Shown: piece by piece, positions 42,865 to 52,403 of the stretch
Layout of the letters: each line of letters begins with the position of its first letter
Position numbering within the stretch: the stretch's first letter is position 1
Assembly (NCBI RefSeq): GCF_003589925.1
Contig: NZ_CP032382.1
Location: 3,968,001-4,032,000, forward strand
Direction of reading: 5' to 3'
DNA: 64,000 bases
Source of the DNA: Chryseolinea soli
Lineage (GTDB): Bacteria > Bacteroidota > Bacteroidia > Cytophagales > Cyclobacteriaceae
Translations under genes and position numbers: made by a program
The notes under the pieces: model-generated
What the model was told of the DNA's origin: nothing
Databases searched by the model: none
Seen by the model: only the letters and a program-made list of their open reading frames with translations

Positions 42865-45225
42865 CTATTCACTTTTCAAATTCTTCGACGGATCCTCCAA
42901 AGCCACCCGTATCGCTTTTGCCCAGATCACCAGGAGCGAAATAACGATCACCGCGACACCCGGTACGAGGAAGGACGACAACGGAATAGAGGTCTGATAA
43001 TAAAACTGGCTAAGCCAATCTTTCATCGAAAACCAAGCGACCGGCACACCGATGGCAATGCTCAGCAACAACAGTAGGATGAGTTCGGATGAGAGCAGCA
43101 TCAGAATGTTGGCCATCGAAGCGCCCAACACTTTCCGGATGCTTATTTCCTTTGTCCTGTTTTCCGCCGAGAACGTCACTAATCCAAAAAGTCCCAGACA
43201 AGCAATGCAAAGCGATATGCCCGTGAACACCGTGAATATTTTACTCAGACGGGTCTCACCTTTCTGCAAATCGTTGAACGCGTCGTCCAGGAAATAGTAG
43301 GTAAAGGGAGTGTCGTTGGCATAGGTTTCGTATGATTTTTTGATGGCCGCGATTTTATCAGGCAGCGCGCTGTGGGTGTCGATGCGCAGGTATAAGGATG
43401 GACTTTCGTTTTTTGCCAGCAGGGTGTCGGCCACCACGCTAACGATGAGGGGTTGGATGGGCGAGCGCAGGGTTTCATAGTTGAAGTCATTCACCATGCC
43501 CAGGATTTTTCCGGTTACGGCTGGCACATGATCTCCACCCATCGTTAGGTCATCGCCACCGGAGAGGTTCACCATGCCGAGGGCCTCCGCTGCGGATTGA
43601 TTGATGACGTGATTTCCTTCGAGCTTTGTTGTTTCCGGTTTTTGGTGCCACGTGATGCCCAACACGGCAAAGAAACTTTCATCGGCCATGATCCATTTCA
43701 ATCCGACTTTTTCTTGGGAAGCGGGTGAGGTCACCATCGAGAGTCCCGGCAGGGTTGAGCGATAGAGGGGAACCGAGGCCATCGCCAGTCCCTCCACTCC
43801 GGTCTGTCGTTGAAGATCATTTTTCAACCCTGTTAAACCGGCGTTGGAGAACTGCTCTACAGGTATGACCATTACCTGGTCGCGTTCAAGGCCTGTGCTT
43901 TTCGATTGCAGGTATTGAAGTTGGTGGTTCATCACCAGCGTGCAGATGGCCAGTGCTATAGAGACCGTGAACTGGAATATGGTGAGCAGCTTTCTTATCC
44001 CCGAACCTTGGTTGGCACTGCTGAACTTTCCATTCAGCACTTCAACGGGTTTGAACTGAGGAAGCACAAGTGCCGGGTAGCTGCCCGCCAAGAGGACGCA
44101 GACAAAAAGTAACCCGGCCACTACACTCAGGAATACCGGCGAAGTGAGGAAAGTTGTATCTATATTTTGTTGCAGGACATTTAGGAAGATGGGTTTGAAT
44201 ATCTGGATCAAAGCAATGGCCAGCACAAAGGCAACGACGGTGGTGAGCGCCGACTCCAGATAAAATTGAAACGACAGCGTTTTCCGACTCGCCCCGATCA
44301 CCTTCCGTACACCGATCTCCTTGGCGCGCACCGTGGCCCGTGCCGTGGTAAGGTTCATGTAGTTGATCAGTGCCAAGGCCAGGATGAGCAGGGCGACACA
44401 AAGGAAAATAAAAACATAGCGCGTGTTGGCGACGTCGCCAAAATTCAGATTAAAGTGATTGGCAAAAAGGGGTTGAAGCGAATAGGTGATGTGGTCGTTC
44501 GTATACGTTGTTTTAAGAATCGATTGACGCACACCAGCGATGGCATTGGCATCGGCCAGGAGGAGATAGGTGGGGAACCCGGATGAATTGTTCAGGATAA
44601 TGTTTCGCTCGTTGGGCATGGTTAACAACGATGGATAGGAGGCTATAAAATCAAACTGGACCGACGAGTGGGAGGGCGGGTTCTTGGCGACACCAGTGAC
44701 CTCGAACGTATAGTTCGCATCGAGCGTGATGAATTTGCCGATGGGGTTGGCATTTCCGAAATAACGGGATGCGGTCTGCTCGGTAATGATCACGGTGAGC
44801 GGACGAGCAAGAGCGCTTCGTTGGCCTTGGATGAGCGGAAAGGAGAAGATGCTGAAGAAGGAAGTGTCTGCGAACAGGAAGCGGTCCTCAAAAAACTTGT
44901 GTGTATTGTCGGTCTTCACCACTTTCCGTCCCATGGAATAGGTGCGCACATAATTGATCACTTTGGGATCGGTTTGCATCATCGTGGGCCCAAACTCGGG
45001 GTTGGCGTAGAGGCTGTAGCGCCCATCGCGCGAAAACTGTTTTTCGGCGCGGAAGATCCGGTCTCCCTTTTCATGAAAGCGGTCGTAGCGATATTCGTGC
45101 ACCACAAAAATCAAGATCAGAATGCTCGCCGTCATACCAATGGAAAGCCCGATAATATTGATGAACGAATAGATTTTATTATGGAGCAGGGAGCGGATGG
45201 CAATTTTCAGATAATTGGTAAGCAT
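42865..45225 (-). CDS. MacB/FtsX-type ABC transporter permease
   Basis: From the ATG at 45225 (MLTNYLKIAIRSLLHNK) the product has 786 residues; a start 7 codons upstream is possible. It has two copies of the MacB_PCD periplasmic core plus FtsX membrane unit. The first segment is INIIGLSIGMTASILILIFV. A cluster of three helices lies near 280-400 (with NYMNLTTARATVRAKEIGVRKVIGASR), then a second unit. The last helices follow LVTFSAENRTKEISIRKVLGAS. This is the large Bacteroidota type of permease; no ATPase is encoded next to it. Cargo is unknown. Confidence 0.93.
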   Translation of the reverse strand: MLTNYLKIAIRSLLHNKIYSFINIIGLSIGMTASILILIFVVHEYRYDRFHEKGDRIFRAEKQFSRDGRYSLYANPEFGPTMMQTDPKVINYVRTYSMGRKVVKTDNTHKFFEDRFLFADTSFFSIFSFPLIQGQRSALARPLTVIITEQTASRYFGNANPIGKFITLDANYTFEVTGVAKNPPSHSSVQFDFIASYPSLLTMPNERNIILNNSSGFPTYLLLADANAIAGVRQSILKTTYTNDHITYSLQPLFANHFNLNFGDVANTRYVFIFLCVALLILALALINYMNLTTARATVRAKEIGVRKVIGASRKTLSFQFYLESALTTVVAFVLAIALIQIFKPIFLNVLQQNIDTTFLTSPVFLSVVAGLLFVCVLLAGSYPALVLPQFKPVEVLNGKFSSANQGSGIRKLLTIFQFTVSIALAICTLVMNHQLQYLQSKSTGLERDQVMVIPVEQFSNAGLTGLKNDLQRQTGVEGLAMASVPLYRSTLPGLSMVTSPASQEKVGLKWIMADESFFAVLGITWHQKPETTKLEGNHVINQSAAEALGMVNLSGGDDLTMGGDHVPAVTGKILGMVNDFNYETLRSPIQPLIVSVVADTLLAKNESPSLYLRIDTHSALPDKIAAIKKSYETYANDTPFTYYFLDDAFNDLQKGETRLSKIFTVFTGISLCIACLGLFGLVTFSAENRTKEISIRKVLGASMANILMLLSSELILLLLLSIAIGVPVAWFSMKDWLSQFYYQTSIPLSSFLVPGVAVIVISLLVIWAKAIRVALEDPSKNLKSE

Positions 45226-45381
45226 AGGCAGAAAGTTGTTAGGCAACGCACCAGTCGTACCAAAGGGAATGCCATAATGTTCGCGCTGGAGAGCCTGGGT
45301 TCGTGATGAGGCACTTCATGTCAGTGCGCAATTGAGAATTTTTGTTCAATATCGGGCAGCGCCGCGGAAACTTCTACCCGG

Positions 45382-47091
45382 TCATCGCCCCTTCATATCC
45401 GGCAACCGCACAATAAATTCGCTACCCTGGTATTTCTGCGAACTCACTTCGATCGTTCCCTGAAGTTTCTGCACAACTTCTTTGACGATATACAAACCAA
45501 TACCTGACCCACCGCTGCGTTCGGAGGCGCGATAGAACATATCGAAAATTTTCGGGATGAACTCCGCCTCTATACCTTCACCATTGTCGATCACACGAAG
45601 GGTGACACCATTTCCGGAATTTTCAATCCGTATTTTAATAAAGGAATCCGGTTTTGAAAGGTCACAGTACTTGATGGCATTCGAGATCAGGTTGTTGAGC
45701 ACGACATAGATCCGTTTCTTGTCGCTATAAAAAGAAAGGCCAGGATCGATCTCCGTTTCTTTCCGGATGCCCTTGGCGGGTTCCATGTGGTGGAATAAAT
45801 CGTAGATATTGTCTAGCAAGGACTGAAAGTCGATCTTCTCTATTTCGATCTCCACGCGGTTGTTGCGCGAGTAGCTCACGATGTCGTAAATGAAACTGTC
45901 GAGCTTGATAAGGCTTCGCTCTTGCATGGTCAACAGTTTTTTAATGGAAGACACGTCGTCTTCCAGCCGGGCCACTTCAATCAGACCCAACAGCGAAGTG
46001 ATGGGAGCACGCAGGTCGTGCGAGGCGCTATAGACAAAGCGATCCAGTTCCTGATTTATTTTTACAAGCTCTTCGTTTTTTTGCGTGATGGATTCCTCGG
46101 CGAGTTTTCGTTTTGTGATGTCGGTAATGGATCCCACCATGCGGTAGGGCTTGCCGTGTTTGTCCCGCACGGCTTCGCCCTGGGAATGAAACCAGCGGTA
46201 GTCGCCACCCTTAACGCGCAGTCTGAATTCAACATCATAGCGATTCTCCGGCGAGATAAAGTGCTTGTCGAGCGACTCTTTAATCAGGAGAAGGTCTTCC
46301 GGGTGAATGGCGTTATTGAAGGTGGCGGAGTTATAAGGAAATTCAGTGGGTGCATATCCCAGCATTTCTTTGAGGCCCCGGCCGTAGTAGACCTCGTTGG
46401 TCTTTATGTCCCAGTCCCAAAGTCCTGCGGCCGAACCTCGGACGGCCAACTGGTACCGCTCTTCGCTTTCCTTGATCGAGGCAAGGGAGTTGTGAAGGAA
46501 TAAAGACATCAGCAAAAGTGCGACGCAGAGACCACCCCAAGCATTTAGCGGGGAGTATTCCGGGCCAAGCTGCACGGGCATCAGGTTGTTGAACTCCAGG
46601 AACGCAACGATGCCCAAGAAAACAATCGTCATCAAGGCAAGGATGAGCGCCGAACGACCCCCTAGAAAACTTCCCATAAACATGATGACGACTACAAACA
46701 CTACGGGAACCTGACTCCGAAGCCCGCCAAAGAAAAGAGTTGCAAATGCAATGATGCACCACATGAAGATGGTCAAAGACCAGCCCGCGAGCTTGATTTT
46801 TCCGTGCCGTAGAACAACCACGAAGACAATAAGGGCAGCGTAAACCAACCCATAGAATGCGACGGTTACGCTTAACGTATTCTTGGGTTCAAACAGGGCG
46901 GCGACAAAGCCAATCGTATTGGTGGCGACCATGGAGAGAACAATCTTCGCCATGAGTTTAGCCTTTCTTGAAACTTCCTCGCTAGTCACCTCCGGGGGAA
47001 CAATCCAGTCGTATAGTTTTTTTAAAATACCCGACAGTGTATTTCTAGAAGACACTCCTAATCTCCTGTCCAGGTTCTCCGAGTCGCTCAT
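45382..47091 (-). CDS. PAS-domain sensor histidine kinase with six-helix membrane module
   Basis: The 569-residue protein has six membrane helices between about residues 48 and 200. A PAS_3 domain follows (about 210-330, LAVRGSAAGLWDWDIKTNEVYYG) with a PAC tail (GKPYRMVGSITDITKRK). Next come HisKA with phospho-acceptor His358 (YSASHDLRAPI) and HATPase (ISNAIKYCDLSK; DNGEGIEAEFIPKIFDMFYR; GSGIGLYIVKEVVQ). No receiver gene is adjacent. It is divergent from the MoxR operon, 282 bases away, so its signal could bear on that system, although this is only positional. Confidence 0.93.
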   Translation of the reverse strand: MSDSENLDRRLGVSSRNTLSGILKKLYDWIVPPEVTSEEVSRKAKLMAKIVLSMVATNTIGFVAALFEPKNTLSVTVAFYGLVYAALIVFVVVLRHGKIKLAGWSLTIFMWCIIAFATLFFGGLRSQVPVVFVVVIMFMGSFLGGRSALILALMTIVFLGIVAFLEFNNLMPVQLGPEYSPLNAWGGLCVALLLMSLFLHNSLASIKESEERYQLAVRGSAAGLWDWDIKTNEVYYGRGLKEMLGYAPTEFPYNSATFNNAIHPEDLLLIKESLDKHFISPENRYDVEFRLRVKGGDYRWFHSQGEAVRDKHGKPYRMVGSITDITKRKLAEESITQKNEELVKINQELDRFVYSASHDLRAPITSLLGLIEVARLEDDVSSIKKLLTMQERSLIKLDSFIYDIVSYSRNNRVEIEIEKIDFQSLLDNIYDLFHHMEPAKGIRKETEIDPGLSFYSDKKRIYVVLNNLISNAIKYCDLSKPDSFIKIRIENSGNGVTLRVIDNGEGIEAEFIPKIFDMFYRASERSGGSGIGLYIVKEVVQKLQGTIEVSSQKYQGSEFIVRLPDMKGR

Positions 47092-47302
47092 TTTTTGTCA
47101 ATAGGTTGTATTCTTGGGGCTCCAGCCACGTGCAATGGGGCTGTAGAATGTAAAATACTGATTTTTTGGCCCGTTTCATCGATTTTCGATGAAGGAATCG
47201 CCGGCAAAATAGCGGATTATAAGCGGACATCCGGCCGGCATAAAACGATTGCGAACAGACCTTCCCTTCTATCTTAGAGATGGCGCTATGGATGGGGACG
47301 TC

Positions 47303-47310
47303 TATATTTT
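47303..47310 (+). promoter_or_regulatory. Candidate -7 box of the MoxR operon
   Basis: TATATTTT matches TAnnTTTG in 7 of 8 bases, about 64 bases before the first ATG at 47374. No matching TTTG lies at the usual distance upstream, so support is weak. Confidence 0.3.
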
Positions 47311-47373
47311 CAAGTAAGTTTTTACCACCAATTCACTTGTCCCGGTAGTTTGTGCGTTGGATATTGCGAAGCC

Positions 47374-48030
47374 ATGCAGAGCCCACCCGATAGCTGTTTC
47401 CTGAAAATGATTCAGACCCTTCGCCGACAGGAAGGCGTCGTATTGTACAACGACATTCTCGAGATCTCATCAGCCGAAGCGGAGGATGTCGTGGCCTTTT
47501 TGAAGGAAGAATACGAACGCGAATCCCTCGACCATCCCCACACAACGCCATCGTTCCATCCCCATGCTGCGCGATGGGCCGCCCAAACGGTTTATGTTGC
47601 TGCGCAATTGATCTTATACAGGAAGCACGAAGAAAAGGATGTCCCGTCACTCTTGCCTACTTTTTCTTTCACACCCGATGCTGCGGCTATTTTGTCGGCC
47701 GATCTATGTCTGCGTTTCTTGCCGGATATGATCGTGCAATTGAAAATAATCGATACCAACGACCCGCTCATTCCGTTGCTGGAATCGATCCTGAAGCAAT
47801 GGCATTTCTCCGCCGTGCGTCATAACCTCGCCGTCGATCAGCCGGACTTTGCGCCGGTGGTGGCCGATGTGTGTCTGCATCAATTGTATTGTCAACGGAT
47901 TGTTGACCACCGGAAACTGCTTCTGGCGCAACATCCCGTTTTCAGAGAGGCCATTGCCGCCCAGATGGGTATGTATGGACCAGAATTTTGGAATGAATTT
48001 AGAACCGATACTTTATCCTCGCTTGCATGA
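47374..48030 (+). CDS. Helical protein, first gene of a MoxR-vWA-propeller operon
   Basis: The ATG at 47374 gives 218 residues; a later ATG at 47407 is also possible. The protein is cytoplasmic, mostly helical, with blocks SFHPHAARWAAQTVYVAAQLILYRK-like and DLCLRFLPDMIVQL, then HPVFREAIAAQMGMYG near the end. I do not recognise it on its own, but similar small helical proteins accompany MoxR ATPases in the bpX ternary systems. Its stop overlaps the MoxR start (ATGA), so it is translated together with the ATPase. I cannot say which bpX family it belongs to. Confidence 0.75.
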   Translation: MQSPPDSCFLKMIQTLRRQEGVVLYNDILEISSAEAEDVVAFLKEEYERESLDHPHTTPSFHPHAARWAAQTVYVAAQLILYRKHEEKDVPSLLPTFSFTPDAAAILSADLCLRFLPDMIVQLKIIDTNDPLIPLLESILKQWHFSAVRHNLAVDQPDFAPVVADVCLHQLYCQRIVDHRKLLLAQHPVFREAIAAQMGMYGPEFWNEFRTDTLSSLA

Positions 48031-49154
48031 ATGCCATCGATAAGCTTAACCATGTATTACAATTTGTAAAAGATTCCTTTGTTGGAAAGAATGAGATCGT
48101 CGACTTGCTGGGCATTAGCCTCATTGCCAAAGAGAATGCGTTCTTGCTAGGTCCCCCGGGCACGGCCAAAAGTGCCATCATCCGTGAGCTCTCCGGTTGC
48201 ATTGATGGAGGAAAAAATTTTGAATACCTGCTCACACGCTTCACCGAGCCCAACGAGATCTTTGGTCCGTTCGACATCCGAAAGCTGAAAGAGGGTGACC
48301 TGGTCACGAACACGGACGGCATGATGCCCGAAGCCTCTATGGTCTTCCTGGACGAGATCTTCAACGCTAACAGCGCCATTCTCAATAGCCTGCTCATGGC
48401 CCTCAACGAGCGGATCTTCCGCCGGGGCAAGGAAACGCGCAAGCTGCCGGCCCTCATGTTTGTGGGTGCCAGCAACCAGCTCCCCGAAGACGAAGCGCTG
48501 AACGCCTTGCTCGACCGCTTCCTCGTTCGCATCCGCTGCGACTATGTGGACACCGACCTCTTGGAGGAAGTATTGCTCGCCGGCTGGAAACTGGAAAATA
48601 GATCAACCGAAAAACCGGCCATCACACCCAATGATATTATCGAGCTACAGCAGCAAAGCAAAAAAGTAGACCTGACGCCCATACGCAAACAGTTTGTCGA
48701 CCTGGTGCACAATCTCAGGAACACGGGAATAAAGGTGTCTGACCGGCGTGCAGTGAAGATCCAAAACCTGCTGGCGGCCAGCGCGCTCATCTGCAACCGG
48801 ACCGAAGCCATCCCTTCCGACTTGTGGGTGCTCAAGTACATTTGGGATAGCGAAGAACAGATCGAGATCCTGGCGGGGATCATCGATTCCATCATCGAAA
48901 AGGATACTTCCTCGCAAGCGCACCCCCAAGCCCGCTACAACAAGATGCCCAATGCAGAAGAACTCATGAAAGAAGTGCAGCTGTTAGCCAGCCGCTGGGA
49001 CGGCGGAAATTTGTCGTTCGAGGAACAGAACGTGGTGAAGGATAAACTGCGCTATGTGCAAACGCGGTGCAATTGGATAAAGAAAAACGAGCACAAGCAA
49101 CACATCGAGACGGAAATCGAACAGCTATGGCACCGGATGCTGCAAACAGCATAA
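48027..49154 (+). CDS. MoxR-family AAA+ ATPase
   Basis: The 375-residue protein has Walker A GPPGTAKSA (residues 42-50) and Walker B MVFLDEIF (Asp109/Glu110). Sensor and arginine-finger regions follow (FVGASNQLPEDEALNALLDRF). A C-terminal lid holds LTPIRKQFVDLVHNLRN. This is the MoxR/RavA branch, which remodels partner proteins, usually together with a vWA-domain protein. Here the vWA partner is two genes downstream. The start overlaps the first gene by 4 bases, and the end overlaps the third gene by 28. Confidence 0.93.
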   Translation: MNAIDKLNHVLQFVKDSFVGKNEIVDLLGISLIAKENAFLLGPPGTAKSAIIRELSGCIDGGKNFEYLLTRFTEPNEIFGPFDIRKLKEGDLVTNTDGMMPEASMVFLDEIFNANSAILNSLLMALNERIFRRGKETRKLPALMFVGASNQLPEDEALNALLDRFLVRIRCDYVDTDLLEEVLLAGWKLENRSTEKPAITPNDIIELQQQSKKVDLTPIRKQFVDLVHNLRNTGIKVSDRRAVKIQNLLAASALICNRTEAIPSDLWVLKYIWDSEEQIEILAGIIDSIIEKDTSSQAHPQARYNKMPNAEELMKEVQLLASRWDGGNLSFEEQNVVKDKLRYVQTRCNWIKKNEHKQHIETEIEQLWHRMLQTA

Positions 49155-49873
49155 GATATTATCTGGCGATCGCCGCCGGGAACAAAGACGACCTCGCCCG
49201 CATCCGTCAATGGAACAACCTGAAGGTTGGCTTTGATGAGCATACGATCTGGGTGAGGGACTTTGACTATGCCCAGATCCATTCGGTGGAGGTGAAGTCG
49301 ATCCCGTTCAAGGATCTGTTTTATGAACGTGACAACAAACTTTTTTTCCTCGACAGCCGCCTGCCCGAAAGGTCTGCTCCTTCGTTATTGTGGACGGCCA
49401 TCGACAGGGCTTTGCCCGTGAAGCTCCCTGCGTTCAACCACAATTACTTCGGCATCCATGAAAAAATGGACATCCGTTTTGTGCCCCGCGAAACCGAAGC
49501 CGAAACTGCCGCGATGCTGGTAACGCTCGACGTGCTGGAGCACTACTTGCAGACGGCGCCCGCCGTCAGGCTCCAAAAGATACGATGGGCAATCCTCGAC
49601 AACACAAAAGCTTTGTTACTGGGGAAACCGTTGTTGCCCATTCCAGGCGAAACCTTCTGGCAACGAAAAGATTTCCTGATCCCCACGGGCCAGGACCTCG
49701 AACTTTTTCTGTTGGCCGACACGTTGCAGAAAAAGATCAACCCGGGGAGAGACCGCTGGGTGTTGTGGAGCAAAGACAGCTCCTATGTGAGCATTCTCAA
49801 GGAGAGTTTGATGCCACTGTCGCGGAGTGCTTATCGGTTAACGCGTCAATCTCTTTCGCTTCCCAATGGATAG
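49127..49873 (+). CDS. Cytoplasmic protein of the MoxR-vWA-propeller operon (bpX-like)
   Basis: I place the start at the ATG at 49127 (MAPDAANSIRYYLAIAAGNKD), giving 248 residues and a 28-base overlap with the MoxR gene in another frame. The first 90 residues are a mixed alpha/beta unit with VGFDEHTIWVRDFDYAQIHS. A helical part follows (LEHYLQTAPAVRLQKIRWAIL), then a closing block with LEL FLLADTLQKKI and WVLWSKDSSYVSI. I recognise the layout from bpX accessory proteins of MoxR-vWA-propeller systems but cannot name the family. It overlaps the vWA gene by 8 bases. Confidence 0.78.
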   Translation: MAPDAANSIRYYLAIAAGNKDDLARIRQWNNLKVGFDEHTIWVRDFDYAQIHSVEVKSIPFKDLFYERDNKLFFLDSRLPERSAPSLLWTAIDRALPVKLPAFNHNYFGIHEKMDIRFVPRETEAETAAMLVTLDVLEHYLQTAPAVRLQKIRWAILDNTKALLLGKPLLPIPGETFWQRKDFLIPTGQDLELFLLADTLQKKINPGRDRWVLWSKDSSYVSILKESLMPLSRSAYRLTRQSLSLPNG

Positions 49874-52403
49874 CTATAATTACTTTAGATCGTACAAGAA
49901 TTACTTCTGGCAATGGGAGGACAATGGGGAAGTTATTGCTATTCCGGATGAAGCCACGATAGCCTACAAAAACCAAGTGGTCGAAATTTTAGAGCGACTT
50001 GCTCCCCAAGGCCTGCCTCCCTTTGGATCGCTTCTTCTGGCCATCATCGCCACTAACGCTAACGCCGATGCGGCGTTGGATGCCGTGTATGTAAGAATAA
50101 CCCGTTTCATGGAAACGACAGACGATGTTGTGCTGGCAAAAGCCATGATCTTTCTAAAGCGGTTGGCGACGATGCCGCAGGAATACAAACAAGGCGATAA
50201 AAGAGCGCTGCTCCTGCAAGTGCTTTTCAAAGGCTGTCACAATATCAATTCTATTAAAGATTCAAAAGCTGCGTATGAGTTTCTGAAATCCGGAAGCCTA
50301 CCGTTGGATAGTCCGGTGGAAAGAGTCGCGGGAGATACAAGAGAATTAAAAATAATCGCCTTGATGGACTCCCGTTTTAATTCGGTTGATTTGATCATCA
50401 AGGCGATCGGTGGTCTCCCGGATAAAGATCAAATTGAAATTGATTTTGATCATACACCCGGCGAAAATTCGTCAGCCCAGCCCGACCTCGACCTGATCGA
50501 TCAACTCATAGCCAACTCGACGACCTTTACCGTCGGTTCGCTTGTGCGTTGGCTTTGGGGCGGCCTCAACATTCCCGTGCACAGCGCATTGCCCAGCGCG
50601 CAACCGCTGGGGGGTATATCGGACCTTACCAACAAGGGTGATTTCGACAAGCTTCTGGTTTCCGAGTTTGCTAACGACGATCTTTTCTTTATGTCGCGGC
50701 TGGCCAACAACGAAGCGCTCTACATCCACCGCGAAATACCACCGGCCCACAACGACCTGCACCGCATCATCCTGATCGATGCCTCCATGAAATGCTGGGG
50801 CACACCCAAAGCCATGGCGTTTGCCACCCTGTTGGCCATTGCCAAACATCCGAAGACCGACATCGACTGCCAGGCGTTTGTGCTAGGGGCAGAAAAGTAC
50901 TACCCCGTATCGTTCGAAAACATGCATACCATCATTGATGCCATGGACATCGTTGCCGGCACGTTGCATTGCAGCGGTGGTCTGGCGGCGTTTTTCAACG
51001 ACCATGGGAAAGATAAAAACAAAGAGGTGTTCTTTATCACCGAGGCGTCCACCCTAAAGCAAGGGGCGTTGCTGAAGACCATGACCGAAAACCATCAGCA
51101 TATCCACTACCAGGTGCTCACCGATGTAGAGGGAAACATCGATGTGTATAAACGGCATAAAAATAGCAAGAAGCATCTTCAGCACATCAAGCTTCCACTG
51201 GATACCCTTTGGAAGAAGGAAAAGCCAAAGAAGGTATCGCGCTCAGCCATCAAGGAGACAAAATCGACCGTTGGGATCTATCCTATTTTGATTCGCGATG
51301 CGGGCCATGCAAAAAAAGTACTCGTTGCGCCCAACGGACAGATCTTTCAGGTAAGCGGCAATAAGGCCATCTTCCGGTTCTACGATAAAACAAAGGAGAA
51401 ACATGCCGTGGGCTGGGACCTGGTCTTTGAAAATCTACCTTTCAACACCAACATTGCCGAAGTCGGCCTTTCAGAAAAAGGCGAGTATGTGTTCCTCCTG
51501 TTCAATGCCAACACGCGCGAAGTTTTATTGGTAAACATTTCCACTGGCGAAAAGCAGCGCCTTACCTTTGATCAATGGCGATCCAACGGCACTCATTCGT
51601 TTATCTTTGAGACTGGCAAGTTTGTCCACTATCATCCCGGCGGTGCCTGGACAATAACCCTCGACGGGAAAGTAGACGCAATAACAACCTGGGAAATAGC
51701 CAAATTTAAAGCCCGTGCCGATGAGCTTGCGGCAGTAGCCAACAAATACACCTTTAATACGGGGGTCTTCAAAAATATCCACCAGGTGTTTATTAATTCG
51801 GCTGGTCAGCTGATTTTCAACAAACATGCGCTAATGTTGGAGGCTACCGATAAAAGCATCCGATTTTTACAATCGTCCGATCGGGCTGTAAAGATCAATG
51901 CGCGGAGGATTAGCGATGTTGCGTTTGAGTTTCCCGACGGTAGTCTGGTCGAAGTAAATCGTTTAGGCCTGATAACCCTTAAAAGCAGCACCATCGCCAT
52001 ACCGGCGGTTTACGTTCCTTCTTTGATCGATTCACCTCTAGGCGTGGCAACTTTATACCGTTTCGCAGGCAACGAATTCTACTACAAAGAACCCCTTTTT
52101 GAAATTGTGCTTCAAAATGCAGGTCCTCAACTACTGGCCACGATAAAAACGATACGGGCGAATTCCGAGATGAGCTTGAAGGAGGTCAAGACGCTGGCCG
52201 AGAATACGCCGGCCGTATTGCCTGTATATTTTAAGGAACAAAGCGCCGTGGAAATAAAAGAAAAACTGGAAGAGATTCAAGCGGAAGTAGAGGTGAGGCG
52301 AATCCATCATCTTGAATCGAAGATGGAGAAGATCAGCACCACCGACTTCTTTGGACAACACATTGCTGCTTTTATAAAAAATATCCTCGATCATGGAGCT
52401 TAA
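49866..52403 (+). CDS. vWA-like plus beta-propeller-like protein of the MoxR operon
   Basis: An 845-residue cytoplasmic protein. The N-terminal 200 residues are helical (DVVLAKAMIFLKRLATMPQEY). A vWA-like domain lies at about 255-440, introduced by GDFDKLLVSEFANDDLFF and NNEALYIHREIPP. Its metal site is degenerate: IIDAS-type LIDASMKCWG (Asp305, Ser307) lacks the second Ser of DxSxS. From about 465 to 760 come short repeated strands of a propeller (KVLVAPNGQIFQVSGNKAIF; GEYVFLLFNANTREVLLVN; HSFIFETGKFVHYHPGGAW). A coiled coil (about 780-825) ends the protein. This is the defining component of the ternary system. It overlaps the next gene by 11 bases. Confidence 0.85.
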   Translation: MDSYNYFRSYKNYFWQWEDNGEVIAIPDEATIAYKNQVVEILERLAPQGLPPFGSLLLAIIATNANADAALDAVYVRITRFMETTDDVVLAKAMIFLKRLATMPQEYKQGDKRALLLQVLFKGCHNINSIKDSKAAYEFLKSGSLPLDSPVERVAGDTRELKIIALMDSRFNSVDLIIKAIGGLPDKDQIEIDFDHTPGENSSAQPDLDLIDQLIANSTTFTVGSLVRWLWGGLNIPVHSALPSAQPLGGISDLTNKGDFDKLLVSEFANDDLFFMSRLANNEALYIHREIPPAHNDLHRIILIDASMKCWGTPKAMAFATLLAIAKHPKTDIDCQAFVLGAEKYYPVSFENMHTIIDAMDIVAGTLHCSGGLAAFFNDHGKDKNKEVFFITEASTLKQGALLKTMTENHQHIHYQVLTDVEGNIDVYKRHKNSKKHLQHIKLPLDTLWKKEKPKKVSRSAIKETKSTVGIYPILIRDAGHAKKVLVAPNGQIFQVSGNKAIFRFYDKTKEKHAVGWDLVFENLPFNTNIAEVGLSEKGEYVFLLFNANTREVLLVNISTGEKQRLTFDQWRSNGTHSFIFETGKFVHYHPGGAWTITLDGKVDAITTWEIAKFKARADELAAVANKYTFNTGVFKNIHQVFINSAGQLIFNKHALMLEATDKSIRFLQSSDRAVKINARRISDVAFEFPDGSLVEVNRLGLITLKSSTIAIPAVYVPSLIDSPLGVATLYRFAGNEFYYKEPLFEIVLQNAGPQLLATIKTIRANSEMSLKEVKTLAENTPAVLPVYFKEQSAVEIKEKLEEIQAEVEVRRIHHLESKMEKISTTDFFGQHIAAFIKNILDHGA

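Noticed and set aside
43906..45306. Plus-strand frames opposite the permease gene
   Set aside because: They are low-complexity shadows of a gene with strong MacB/FtsX motifs.
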